Source: JANSWY01 sp965228955 (GTDB taxonomy: Bacteria > Bacteroidota > Bacteroidia > Cytophagales > Cyclobacteriaceae). Taken from it: a stretch of 64,000 bases of DNA. Numbering within the stretch: position 1 is the first letter of the stretch; the number at the start of each line of letters is the position of its first letter. Below are positions 9,573-17,987 of this stretch, piece by piece. The position numbers and the translations under genes were made by a program. The notes beneath the pieces are model-generated. The model did not search any database. It was not told where the DNA came from and worked only from the letters and a program-made list of their open reading frames with translations. The stretch covers positions 2,976,001 through 3,040,000 of the forward strand of contig OZ245848.1 in NCBI GenBank assembly GCA_965228955.1, in the 5' to 3' direction.

Positions 9573-10619
9573 ATGCTTATGATATCAAGAAAACTGCTGA
9601 ATTTAATAGTGATTGTCATTGTAGGATTGGGTATGCCTGCTTACTACAAAATCAAGTATTTGATACTTGATTTAATAACATTGGAGGATATATTAAATTG
9701 GACATTACCTGTAGAGATACTCTTTGGTGTACTATTAGCTTCATCTGTAATATTTGGTCATGATTTACTTGTCAGCTTCCTTAGATCTAAATTCAGTAAA
9801 GACGCAGACAATCGGTTGCGATTTAGCATTCAATATGTGGTATCAACAATATATGCAGTGATTATTGCAATTGTTTTTTCAAAAGTATTCTGGGATTACA
9901 TTATGAATATGCCAATTTCAATTGAGTATATTTTTGATTATGCGCTTCTCGGTTTAATTATTCCTTTACTTGTAAATGGAATATCTGAAAGCCTATTTTT
10001 TTATGGTAGATGGGAAAAAGAATCTGCAGAGAAAGAGAAGCTCGCTGCTGAAAATCTTAAAACCAAATATGAGGTTCTCCAAAACCAGGTCAATCCACAT
10101 TTCTTGTTTAATTGTTTAAATACTCTTGGGGTATTAATCAATGAAAGTAAACGAGCAGCATCAGAGTTTTTAAGTCAAATGTCTAAAGTTTACAGATACA
10201 TACTTGAAGTAAAAAACCAGGAGGTTGTTACAATTAAGATGGAACTCGACGCTCTTAAAAGTTATGCTTCATTGATGAAACACAGATTTGGCAGTAGTTT
10301 TCAGATGAAATTACCAACGAATTACAATAGCAACGTGTATCTAGCACCATTAACCTTACAAATGTTGATGGAGAATGTCCTGAAACATAATCAGGTTTCA
10401 AACGAATCTCCTATTCATATTCATCTCGATATTCGAGATAAGTACCTCAGTTTTAGCAACTCGATAATTTCAAAATCGCAATCTATAGATAGTACCAAAA
10501 CTGGATTGCAAAACTTATCTCAGAGATATGCTCTTCTTTCTGAAAATCCGGTTAAAATCATTAACAATAGTGAGAAGTTTGAGGTATTGGTTCCACTAAT
10601 AGAAATTCAGAATGCATGA
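9573..10619 (+). CDS. LytS-family sensor histidine kinase
   Basis: I start at ATG 9573 (MLMISRKLLNLIVIV); ATG 9579 is equally good. The longer frame from 9450 lies inside the preceding gene and crosses its terminator. The product (about 348 residues) has four hydrophobic N-terminal segments (residues 4-22, 43-65, 88-105 and 118-142), a short coiled linker (KESAEKEKLAAENLKTKYE), the His_kinase signature NQVNPHFLFNCLNTL with the phosphoacceptor His, and a LytS-type ATPase motif (LQMLMENVLKHN). It overlaps the LytTR regulator by 4 bp (ATGA), so the two form an operon. The signal is unknown. Confidence 0.93.
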   Translation: MLMISRKLLNLIVIVIVGLGMPAYYKIKYLILDLITLEDILNWTLPVEILFGVLLASSVIFGHDLLVSFLRSKFSKDADNRLRFSIQYVVSTIYAVIIAIVFSKVFWDYIMNMPISIEYIFDYALLGLIIPLLVNGISESLFFYGRWEKESAEKEKLAAENLKTKYEVLQNQVNPHFLFNCLNTLGVLINESKRAASEFLSQMSKVYRYILEVKNQEVVTIKMELDALKSYASLMKHRFGSSFQMKLPTNYNSNVYLAPLTLQMLMENVLKHNQVSNESPIHIHLDIRDKYLSFSNSIISKSQSIDSTKTGLQNLSQRYALLSENPVKIINNSEKFEVLVPLIEIQNA

Positions 10620-11371
10620 GGGTATTAATTGTAGAAGATGAGGTAGCAGCTGCCAGAGGATTAACTAATTTAATCCATGAAATAGTTGAAGATGTGGAAA
10701 TTGCTTGCGTAACTCAATCTGTTACTCAAACAGTAGATTGGTTAAAGTCAAACACCGTAGATCTGGCTTTCTTCGACATTCAACTCAAAGACGGACTGAG
10801 TTTCGAAATCTTTGAGAAAATTGAGGTGCAGTTTCCTGTAATATTTTGTACCGCCTTTGATCAATATGCTATTGATGCATTCAAAGTCAACAGTGTTGAT
10901 TATTTGCTTAAACCAATAGAAAAAGAAGCTTTGGCAAAGAGCATAACTAAATTTAGAAACTTAAAGGTTGCGTATGGCACAATTGATGTTTCCTTTATTG
11001 AAGAACTCAAGAGCAAAATTCAATCAAAGCAGTATAAGCAAAGATTTCTTGTTAAGGCGGGAAAGAAATTGTTCCATGTCAACAGAGCTGATATGGCTTA
11101 CGTATTTACCTCCGATAAGATTGTTTATGTCATTTCTAAAAAGGGACAAAAATTTCAATTAGACTATAATCTCGATCAATTGGAATCACTCCTACCAGAT
11201 AATGAGTTCTTCAGGATCAATCGTCAGTATATTGTTAATATTGAAAGTATAACATCCGTTGAAAATGATTACGGCACCTACTTCATAACGTTAAATCCAA
11301 AAACCCCTGATAACGTCTCAGTAAGCAGGTACCGGTTAAATGAGTTCAAATCATGGATGGATGATATCTGA
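10616..11371 (+). CDS. LytTR-family response regulator
   Basis: A 251-residue regulator. The N-terminal receiver domain (1-115) has acidic residues E7-D8-E9, phosphoacceptor Asp54 (LAFFDIQLKDG), a switch Thr/Ala (FCTAFDQYA) and Lys (YLLKPIEKEAL). The C-terminal LytTR DNA-binding domain (about 150-250) has the typical FFRINRQYIVNIESI and VSRYRLNEFK segments. It is translationally coupled to the LytS-like kinase. Targets are unknown, but the nearby FtsX-type permease or DUF1330-like gene would be worth testing. Confidence 0.95.
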   Translation: MRVLIVEDEVAAARGLTNLIHEIVEDVEIACVTQSVTQTVDWLKSNTVDLAFFDIQLKDGLSFEIFEKIEVQFPVIFCTAFDQYAIDAFKVNSVDYLLKPIEKEALAKSITKFRNLKVAYGTIDVSFIEELKSKIQSKQYKQRFLVKAGKKLFHVNRADMAYVFTSDKIVYVISKKGQKFQLDYNLDQLESLLPDNEFFRINRQYIVNIESITSVENDYGTYFITLNPKTPDNVSVSRYRLNEFKSWMDDI

Positions 11372-11377
11372 TATCAT
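11361..11377. repeat. short palindrome at convergent gene ends
   Basis: ATGATATC (11361-11368) and GATATCAT (11370-11377) are inverted 8-mers separated by one base, spanning the 3' ends of the LytTR gene and the convergent permease gene. It is too tight for a full hairpin and has no T tract, so its significance is doubtful. Confidence 0.35.
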
Positions 11378-13962
11378 TCGTTTCTAAGACACTTTGAAGG
11401 ATTAATTCTAACAGTCTTAAATATCTGCAATCCAATAGTCAACCAGGCTAAAAGTAGACTTCCAACTCCCGCTAGTACAAATACTAACCAACTTATCTCA
11501 ATAGCATACGCAAACTCAGAAAGCCAATTTTTAATAAAGAAGAAGCTTATTGGAACAGCTATGACAATCGCACAAACCACAATCCAGGTTACTTCTCTGG
11601 ATAAAAGTGCTACCATGCTTCCAACATTAGCTCCCAATATCTTTCTAATACCGATTTCCTTAGTCCTTCTTTCCACAGTGAAGGCCATTAATCCAAACAA
11701 CCCTAGAACTGAAATCAAAATACCTATCCCAGCAAAATACCTTGCAATAACTGAAATTCTAAATTCAGATTCGTAAAGCTTACTGTGTCGTTGAGTCAGG
11801 AAGGTGTAATCAAAAGAATAACCATGGTTATATTCCTGATAGAAATCCTCTAATCTTGAAAGAGTTTGAATTCTTGACTTTTCATCTATCCGCACTACAA
11901 TTGTTGATAGAAAGTCTCGCTGAAGGTCAAAGAACATGGGTCCTACCTCTTCATGTAGTGACTGGTGATGAAAATCCTTAATCACACCAACTACTTTGGA
12001 TTCATTTCCGGAAACTCTAACGGTTTGCCCAATAGGATCATCAAGCCCCATCATTTCTACAGCCCTTTGATTTAAAACAATCTGCGAATTGGCTTCTGAG
12101 AAACCTCTGGAGAAACTTCTACCTTTCACTAATTCCAACCCCATTGTTTCAATAAAATCATAATCTACAAGGAAACGCTTAATGTCAATCGATTGATCAT
12201 CAGAACCCGGCCATGTGAAACCTCTTACTCCTGGAGGATTTAGAATGTCATTCGTAATAGCTGAAGCATTCATCACACCAGGAACTTGCTTGAGTTCATT
12301 AATGAAACTTGTCAAATCTTCATTGGCATTTCCTTGCCTTTCGAATAAGATCAGGTTCTCCTTATCATAGCCCAATGGTTTATTTTGGATATACTTAACC
12401 TGTTGATAGACAAACAATACGCTAATAATCAGTATGATAGACAAAGTAAATTGAAAGGCAACCAAACCTTTTCTTATCCAGAACTCACTTATGGTACCAA
12501 CCAATTTATTCTTCAAAACTGAAATAGGTCTGAAACCTGAAAGATAAAAAGCCGGATAACTCCCCGCCATTAATCCCAGACCAATTACGAAACCTAAGGC
12601 ACTTAATACGAATCTTAAATCGATTTGGAATTGTATTTCTTTCCCTATTAAACTATTGAAAAATGGCAGCAGCAAATAAACGCCAACTAAAGCTACCAAG
12701 ACCGAAAACAGAATCATCAATAAAGATTCACTCAAGAACTGAAAAACCAATGATCTCCTGGACGCCCCAACCACTTTCTTAACTCCCACTTCCTTCATTC
12801 TTCTGGAAGCTCTAGCAGTAGCCAGATTCATAAAATTGATGCAGGCAATTAGTAATATGAATCCTGCTATTAATATAAATAATCGCACAAGTTCTATCCT
12901 GCCTCCTGCAACTTTGCCGTTTTCAAATTTTCCGTGCAGATATGCATCGGCATAAGGTTGAAGAAATAGTGTTACATTGGAATTAGGATCATTTTTTTTG
13001 ATCATTCCCGCAATTTGCTGATTGATTTCGTTATAATCAGCATGATCTTCCAACATCAAATAAGCCACCGAATTTGGATTGGCCCAGCTTTCACCGAATA
13101 CCTTTTGATATAATTCAAATGGAAGTACGAAATCGAACTGGTCTGTTGAGTTATGCGGAACTGATTTAAAAACGGCAGATATAATAGCCGGACTTTCCAA
13201 TTGACCGAACTTCCAACTAATTGTCTTCCCAACAATTCCACTTTTCTTACCAAATATTTTCAATGCAATATCTTCCGATATCACAATTGCGTTGAGTTCC
13301 TTCAGCGCTGATTCACTTGTACCCTCGGTTAGGGGGTAAGAAAATGCCTTGAAGTAATCCTTCCCTACAAACTTTCCAGTCCCGCTTATATACGAATCTT
13401 CGACAGACAAATCAAATTTCATTTGCCATGAAGGATCTGTGGCTCCAATTGCATATTTAATTCCAGGAATTTCTTCTTTTAACGCAGCAGGCAAAGGTGA
13501 AGGCATACCATCCCAGGTATTGATTGTTCCGTTATTGTCAAAATTTGCCTGAACACGATATAAGTAATCACTGTTCTCATGAAACCGATCAGTTTTTATC
13601 TCATCACTTACCCATAGATAAATAAATATTGCCGACATAATACCTGTTGACAATCCAATGAGATTAATTAAAAACGAAGTTTTATAGCGTAAGAAATTTC
13701 TCATCGCTACAATGAAGTTGTGTTTGAACATACCTAATAAATTGAGTTTTTGAGTATTAATGAAGCTACGAATGATACCAGGTCTGAAGAGTAGGATTAC
13801 ATCTTTCAGTAATTTCCATCTGGCATGTTTGTAGCCGTGTTGTTGTAATCTTCTTTTGTACATCTCCAGCAGATCGCCTTCAATATCTCTGTGGAATGCA
13901 GGATTGCAGAACCATTTGAGTAAGAGCAAAGGAAATTTCGGTGGAGATTTATATTCATTCAT
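11374..13962 (-). CDS. FtsX-type ABC transporter permease with prefix domain
   Basis: An 862-residue protein. The first 75 residues (KFPLLLLKWFCNPAFHRDIEGDL...) match the permease prefix domain 2 of Bacteroidota transporters. Two MacB/FtsX units follow: a transmembrane helix (about 95-118), a periplasmic MacB_PCD-like domain, three helices around 360-470 (FMNLATARASRRMKEVGVKKVVGA), then a repeat of this layout ending with ERRTKEIGIRKILGA and three more helices. Such permeases normally need a separate ATPase, and none is encoded here. It lies 14 bp downstream of the padR-like gene, the standard pairing for this family, so it is probably PadR-repressed. Confidence 0.93.
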   Translation of the reverse strand: MNEYKSPPKFPLLLLKWFCNPAFHRDIEGDLLEMYKRRLQQHGYKHARWKLLKDVILLFRPGIIRSFINTQKLNLLGMFKHNFIVAMRNFLRYKTSFLINLIGLSTGIMSAIFIYLWVSDEIKTDRFHENSDYLYRVQANFDNNGTINTWDGMPSPLPAALKEEIPGIKYAIGATDPSWQMKFDLSVEDSYISGTGKFVGKDYFKAFSYPLTEGTSESALKELNAIVISEDIALKIFGKKSGIVGKTISWKFGQLESPAIISAVFKSVPHNSTDQFDFVLPFELYQKVFGESWANPNSVAYLMLEDHADYNEINQQIAGMIKKNDPNSNVTLFLQPYADAYLHGKFENGKVAGGRIELVRLFILIAGFILLIACINFMNLATARASRRMKEVGVKKVVGASRRSLVFQFLSESLLMILFSVLVALVGVYLLLPFFNSLIGKEIQFQIDLRFVLSALGFVIGLGLMAGSYPAFYLSGFRPISVLKNKLVGTISEFWIRKGLVAFQFTLSIILIISVLFVYQQVKYIQNKPLGYDKENLILFERQGNANEDLTSFINELKQVPGVMNASAITNDILNPPGVRGFTWPGSDDQSIDIKRFLVDYDFIETMGLELVKGRSFSRGFSEANSQIVLNQRAVEMMGLDDPIGQTVRVSGNESKVVGVIKDFHHQSLHEEVGPMFFDLQRDFLSTIVVRIDEKSRIQTLSRLEDFYQEYNHGYSFDYTFLTQRHSKLYESEFRISVIARYFAGIGILISVLGLFGLMAFTVERRTKEIGIRKILGANVGSMVALLSREVTWIVVCAIVIAVPISFFFIKNWLSEFAYAIEISWLVFVLAGVGSLLLAWLTIGLQIFKTVRINPSKCLRNE

Positions 13963-13976
13963 ATTTCCTGACTGAA

Positions 13977-14303
13977 TTATATGGTCGACAAATCAGGTAA
14001 AGCATCCCAAAGCTGGTTTCTTGTTTGCCTCATGTAGGAAATGGCTTCCTTGCCTTGAGCTGTTATGGTGAAGTATAATTTAGGTCGCCCTCCCCTGGCG
14101 TCATTTGAATCCCCATGTTGTGAATCCAGGAATCCCTTTTTCTCGAGTCTTCTTAGAGTGGTTTGTAAAGCCCCAACACTGACTTCCCTTTTCAACCTAC
14201 CCTCAATATCATCCTTTATGGTAACCCCATATGCATTTCCATGAAGGATTACTACAGTCAATAAAACGACCTCTTCGAATTCACCTAATTGATACTTTTT
14301 CAT
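13977..14303 (-). CDS. PadR-family transcriptional regulator
   Basis: A 108-residue winged-helix repressor. The core (EEVVLLTVVILHGNAYGVTIKDDI, then VGALQTTLRRLEKKGFLDS) is the PadR DNA-binding domain with the glycine-rich GGRPKLYFTITAQGKEA wing. It is the short PadR type with little C-terminal dimerisation helix. It precedes the FtsX-type permease by 14 bp, and a palindrome directly upstream of its ATG is the likely auto-regulatory operator. Confidence 0.94.
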   Translation of the reverse strand: MKKYQLGEFEEVVLLTVVILHGNAYGVTIKDDIEGRLKREVSVGALQTTLRRLEKKGFLDSQHGDSNDARGGRPKLYFTITAQGKEAISYMRQTRNQLWDALPDLSTI

Positions 14304-14304
14304 A

Positions 14305-14327
14305 GCAATACTATTATGTAGTATTGC
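14305..14327. promoter_or_regulatory. probable PadR operator palindrome
   Basis: GCAATACTA (14305-14313) and TAGTATTGC (14319-14327) form a perfect 9-bp inverted repeat with a 5-bp spacer, beginning 2 bp upstream of the padR start codon. A matching half site TAGTATTG recurs at 14363-14370. Position and symmetry fit autorepression by the PadR protein and co-control of the permease; this is inference. Confidence 0.6.
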
Positions 14328-14439
14328 AACGATATAAAATAAATAAGGTTTTTACAACTTTGTAGTATTGATATTTTTAACTAATGTAAAATGAGCTTGT
14401 ATTTGATTAAACCATGAAATGATCTAACTGTAAAATCAT

Positions 14440-14841
14440 TTATCTAGCTTCACTTATTTCAAACAGATTTCCGTCTGGATCCTTAAAGAAACACCTTACC
14501 TCCGCTCCCCAATCGTACGGTGGTGTGATGAATTCAGCTCCTCTTTCTTTTAGTATTTCGTATGATTTTTGGCAGTCTTCAACTCTGATAGTGAATGAAT
14601 GACTGACTTGACCTGGATTTGAAGAAGGGACAAAGTAAATATCAGGCTTATCGGCAGTTGGTTCCCCTTTTGTCACCAAGAGCATCCAATGCCCCAAAAA
14701 CTTTAACACTATTGAAGTTCCACCGTACTCTCTAAACAACTCTGCTCCCAATATGTCAAAATAAAACTTCTTAGCTTTTTCAATATCTGATACCACAATG
14801 ATTGTGGTAATCTCCGAGCCTTTAAATGGATCATTACTCAT
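14440..14841 (-). CDS. VOC-family (glyoxalase/bleomycin-resistance fold) protein
   Basis: Start taken at the ATG at 14841 (MSNDPFKGSEITTIIVV); the longer frame to 14910 would overlap the DUF2891 gene by 77 bp, whereas this start overlaps it by 8 bp. The product of 133 residues shows the paired beta-alpha-beta-beta-beta units of the VOC fold: IEKAKKFYFDILGAELF in the first half and FFKDPDGNLFEISE at the end, where the Glu is a typical metal ligand. Substrate unknown. It is the last gene of the PLP enzyme/DUF2891 operon. Confidence 0.88.
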   Translation of the reverse strand: MSNDPFKGSEITTIIVVSDIEKAKKFYFDILGAELFREYGGTSIVLKFLGHWMLLVTKGEPTADKPDIYFVPSSNPGQVSHSFTIRVEDCQKSYEILKERGAEFITPPYDWGAEVRCFFKDPDGNLFEISEAR

Positions 14842-15979
14842 TTTCAACTGGTTTAGTATTTTGATAAAGAGCATAAATAGCAAAAGAACCAAGCCAGTGG
14901 CCACCCTCATAACTATCTCCTACAAGATTTGGTAATGAGTATTCCACATGCTTATTGGCCAGTCCAACTAAATGACTATATTCAGGATACTGATTAGCCA
15001 AACCATACATCACCCAGGCCCTACTGAAATTCAAACCATCTAAATGAACCATTTTTCCATCGGTTCTATCAGAAACTTCTCCAACAGCGATATTATAATC
15101 TCCTCTTTTCAGTTGAGGTGAAAACTTAGAAATCCATTGGTCAAATTCTTCTTTGGTCAGGACCTTTCTCATAATATCAATTTCCTCAAAACATGGAGAA
15201 AGAAAATCATAGCCACTAGGTTCCCAGTCGAATGGGCAATTTTGATCATCCGTAAAAAACTCTTTCGCTTTGGCAGCAATGGCATTCTTCAAATATTCAG
15301 CTTGCATCTCCTCGGCGTAATCCCACGCAAACGACATCCCGAAGGCGCTGTTTGTATGCTCCCCGACTCTTATTGGATACCTAAGCTTTGGTAAATAGTC
15401 AATGTATTTTGAAGCAATAAGATCAGCCAATGGTTTCAAATTGAATTCCAGCTCACGAGCAAAAGGATCCTCCCAGGTGTGTAGCTCTTCATATAATTTC
15501 AGCAACCATGCCCAACCGTAAGTTCTTTCATAGGTCTTGTTAAATTCACCATTGAAGTATTCTATTTCAGCTCTGATATTTGCCTTAGAAAGATTCTGAG
15601 TCAATTTCTCTTTCATCTCCTCAGCCTGCTTCATATCAGGAAACAACTTTAAGAGCTTGACCATAGACCAATGACCATGAACGGCAGAATGCCAGTCAAA
15701 ACAGCCATAAAATGCAGGGTGCAGCTCACTTGGTTCACCAAGGTCTTTAGCACTACCTATTGTTTGTCCAAGTTTGTTTGGATATTCTGTTTGGACGCAG
15801 CTTAGTGGTAATGTGGCCAGGTTCTCAGCTTGCTCCAGGGTTATGCTGATGGCGTCAAATGTCTTAACAGGTGTGGGATCAGGAGTTGATGGTGTTGATG
15901 TATCTGTAGTAGACTCGGTAGTGGGTGTGCTGCAGGCAAACGCTCCAACAGCTAATAGAAGTAAAATTGATTTTCTCAT
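14834..15979 (-). CDS. DUF2891 family lipoprotein
   Basis: Start at ATG 15979, giving a lipoprotein signal (MRKSILLLLAVGAFAC, lipidated Cys16); a frame extended to 16042 would be translated through a stem-loop and lacks this signal. The 381-residue mature protein carries hallmarks of DUF2891: HPAFYGCFDWHSAVHGHW near residue 85, then EHTNSAFGMSFAWDYA, FLSPCFEEIDIMRKVL and GGHWLGSFAIYAL near the C-terminus. The conserved His/Asp/Glu residues and all-alpha look recall (alpha/alpha)6 barrels of glycan-active enzymes, but its activity is unknown. It sits between the PLP enzyme and a VOC protein. Confidence 0.88.
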   Translation of the reverse strand: MRKSILLLLAVGAFACSTPTTESTTDTSTPSTPDPTPVKTFDAISITLEQAENLATLPLSCVQTEYPNKLGQTIGSAKDLGEPSELHPAFYGCFDWHSAVHGHWSMVKLLKLFPDMKQAEEMKEKLTQNLSKANIRAEIEYFNGEFNKTYERTYGWAWLLKLYEELHTWEDPFARELEFNLKPLADLIASKYIDYLPKLRYPIRVGEHTNSAFGMSFAWDYAEEMQAEYLKNAIAAKAKEFFTDDQNCPFDWEPSGYDFLSPCFEEIDIMRKVLTKEEFDQWISKFSPQLKRGDYNIAVGEVSDRTDGKMVHLDGLNFSRAWVMYGLANQYPEYSHLVGLANKHVEYSLPNLVGDSYEGGHWLGSFAIYALYQNTKPVENE

Positions 15980-15985
15980 TTTCAG

Positions 15986-16024
15986 GCTTATATCTTGCTC
16001 AATGTGTTCAAGCAAGATATAAGC
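15986..16024. promoter_or_regulatory. perfect 14-bp stem-loop before DUF2891 start
   Basis: GCTTATATCTTGCT (15986-15999) is the exact reverse complement of AGCAAGATATAAGC (16011-16024), with an 11-nt loop. On the minus strand it lies between the PLP-enzyme stop (16046) and the DUF2891 ATG (15979), with only 6 nt between stem and start codon. No U-tract follows, so it is not a canonical terminator; mRNA processing, stability or translational control are alternatives. Confidence 0.65.
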
Positions 16025-16045
16025 TAAAATGAAATGGAACAAATA

Positions 16046-17305
16046 TTAGTTCATACTAAAAACAGAAACCTTTTTTAGTGCTTGCTCAATGTCCCACATC
16101 AAATCCTGGTAGTTCTCCACTCCAACAGAAAGTCTGATCAAACTACTTGTGATTCCAAGTTTCAGTTTTTCCTCCGGTGATACTCCCGCATGTGTCATTG
16201 TATCAGGATGTTGAACCAAGCTTTCTGTACTTCCCAGACTAACTGCCAACTTAATTAGCTTTAAGCCATTTAAAAATTGAAATGCTTCTTCCTCTCCCCC
16301 AACTATATCAAAAGACAACATCGCTCCGGCTGATTTATATTGTCTTTTATAGATATCATGTTCTCTTGTTCCTGGTTCCAGGTTTCCAGGATAATAAACT
16401 TTAGTAACGGCAGGGTGATTTTCAAGAAACAAAGCAAGCTGCTCTGCATTTCTCATTTGTTGCTCCATTCTTACCTTAAGTGTTTCAAGGCTTCTTAGAA
16501 GTAACCAACATGTATGAGGACTTGCCATATTTCCAAGAAAAGTTCTCAAAACACGTACTCTGGTCATCATCTCCTTATTCCCAAGAACTGCACCAGCTAT
16601 CAAATCACTATGTCCACCAATGTATTTTGTAGCAGAATATAGAACTAAATCTGCTCCATGCTCCAAAGGATGTGACCACAATGGTCCCATGTACGTGTTA
16701 TCTACAGCAACCGGAATTCTTTTGTCAGTAGCGAAGTGATCAGCTACTTTTCTGCATGCTTCAATGTCTATAAGGTCTCCCGTTGGATTTGCTGGTGTTT
16801 CCAAATAAACCATTGAAAGTTTATCCGCTTTTCCTGTAGCTTCAACAAGTTCAATGATTTCCTCCATTGTCATATCCGCTGTAAAACCTACACTATCAAC
16901 TCCGATCTCTTTCAAGAAATGATGTATGAAGTGATCTGTTCCTCCGTAAGTTGGAGAGCTAAAAAGTAACAAATCACCTGGTTTTACAAATTCCAATAGC
17001 ACAGTGCTAATTGCAGACATACCACTTTCGAAAACTGCACAATCATCAGCTTTATCCCAAAGACAAAGGCGATTTTCCAGAATCTCCAAATTTGGGTTAT
17101 TGATTCTACTATAAATCAGTCCGAGTTCTTCCCCCTCAGACTGCTCTCTAAGACCATATGCTATTTCAAAAAATGCTTTTCCTTCTTCGGCTGTCTTGAA
17201 AACAAATGTTGATGTTTGAAAAATAGGCGGCTTTACAGCTCCTTCTGACAATTCAGGTTTGTAACCGTGAGTCATCATTAAGCTTTCTGGTTGTAGTTCT
17301 TTCAT
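16046..17305 (-). CDS. cystathionine gamma-synthase/methionine gamma-lyase family PLP enzyme
   Basis: A 419-residue Cys/Met-metabolism PLP enzyme. Visible motifs are the phosphate-binding YSRINNPN (65-72), ESGMSAIS (93-100), VDNTYMGPLW (201-210) and the PLP lysine in SATKYIGGHSD (Lys227). A 15-residue insertion (AYGLREQSEGEELGL, 49-63) typifies the subgroup annotated as cystathionine gamma-synthase family protein. The Cys that marks methionine gamma-lyases after the active-site Tyr is replaced by Gly (TYGGT), so a lyase assignment is not secure. A divergent Lrp/AsnC gene lies 155 bp away, suggesting amino-acid-responsive control. Confidence 0.9.
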   Translation of the reverse strand: MKELQPESLMMTHGYKPELSEGAVKPPIFQTSTFVFKTAEEGKAFFEIAYGLREQSEGEELGLIYSRINNPNLEILENRLCLWDKADDCAVFESGMSAISTVLLEFVKPGDLLLFSSPTYGGTDHFIHHFLKEIGVDSVGFTADMTMEEIIELVEATGKADKLSMVYLETPANPTGDLIDIEACRKVADHFATDKRIPVAVDNTYMGPLWSHPLEHGADLVLYSATKYIGGHSDLIAGAVLGNKEMMTRVRVLRTFLGNMASPHTCWLLLRSLETLKVRMEQQMRNAEQLALFLENHPAVTKVYYPGNLEPGTREHDIYKRQYKSAGAMLSFDIVGGEEEAFQFLNGLKLIKLAVSLGSTESLVQHPDTMTHAGVSPEEKLKLGITSSLIRLSVGVENYQDLMWDIEQALKKVSVFSMN

Positions 17306-17460
17306 GTTCCTATGGGTTATTTGTCACAACAAAATTAATCTTTTAAGGAACTAGTTTTGAAATACTATGCATATTCAATAATTATTCCCGCATTTATAAT
17401 ATTTAAAGGAATATATTACAAAACAAAAGCTAAATCCAATTTAAAACCGGAAAAATTCCT

Positions 17461-17922
17461 ATGATCAAACTTGACAAAACGGACCATAAATTACTTGCTC
17501 TATTACAAGAGGATGCAAAATTCAATGTAAAAGAAATTGCGGCAAAACTTAATATGACTAAAACTCCGGTCTACGAAAGAATCAAAAGATATGAAAGAGA
17601 GGGTTTGATTAGGAATTATGTGGCTGTCATTGATAAATCCATGGTTCAGACCAACATGGTCGTTTTCTGTTCAGTCTCCCTGGATAGTCAGAAACTGGAG
17701 GAAATTGAGACGTTTAGTAAAGCTGTAAGTAAGTTACCTGAAGTGATTGAGTGCTACCTCATGGGTGGAGCTAATGATTTCCTATTAAAGGTAGTCGTTA
17801 AAGATCTTGATGCCTATCATCAGTTTTCATCTGGCAAATTAGCGGCCCTTCCCAATGTGGATCAAATCAGAAGCACGTTCGTACTGAATGAGGTGAAAAG
17901 ATCAACTGTATACCCTGTTTAA
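17461..17922 (+). CDS. Lrp/AsnC-family transcriptional regulator
   Basis: A 153-residue Lrp/AsnC protein. The N-terminal HTH (LDKTDHKLLALLQEDAKFNVKEIA...TPVYERIKRYEREGLI) is followed by the RAM/ligand-binding domain (VIECYLMGGANDFLLKVVVKD). It is divergent from the PLP enzyme, a common arrangement in which the regulator activates or represses the neighbouring amino-acid gene. The 155-bp AT-rich intergenic region includes the palindromic core TATGCATA at 17366-17373. Confidence 0.95.
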   Translation: MIKLDKTDHKLLALLQEDAKFNVKEIAAKLNMTKTPVYERIKRYEREGLIRNYVAVIDKSMVQTNMVVFCSVSLDSQKLEEIETFSKAVSKLPEVIECYLMGGANDFLLKVVVKDLDAYHQFSSGKLAALPNVDQIRSTFVLNEVKRSTVYPV

Positions 17923-17987
17923 CAAAAACAATCCAGCGCTGAGTAAGTTTCATTGTATATTCCATCTATTATATAGATATTTAATAC

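Noticed and set aside
17306..17460. Symmetric Lrp operator TTGAA...TTCAA at 17357-17378
   Set aside because: The outer words are not symmetric around the central TATGCATA; only that short palindrome remains and is too weak to call as a site.
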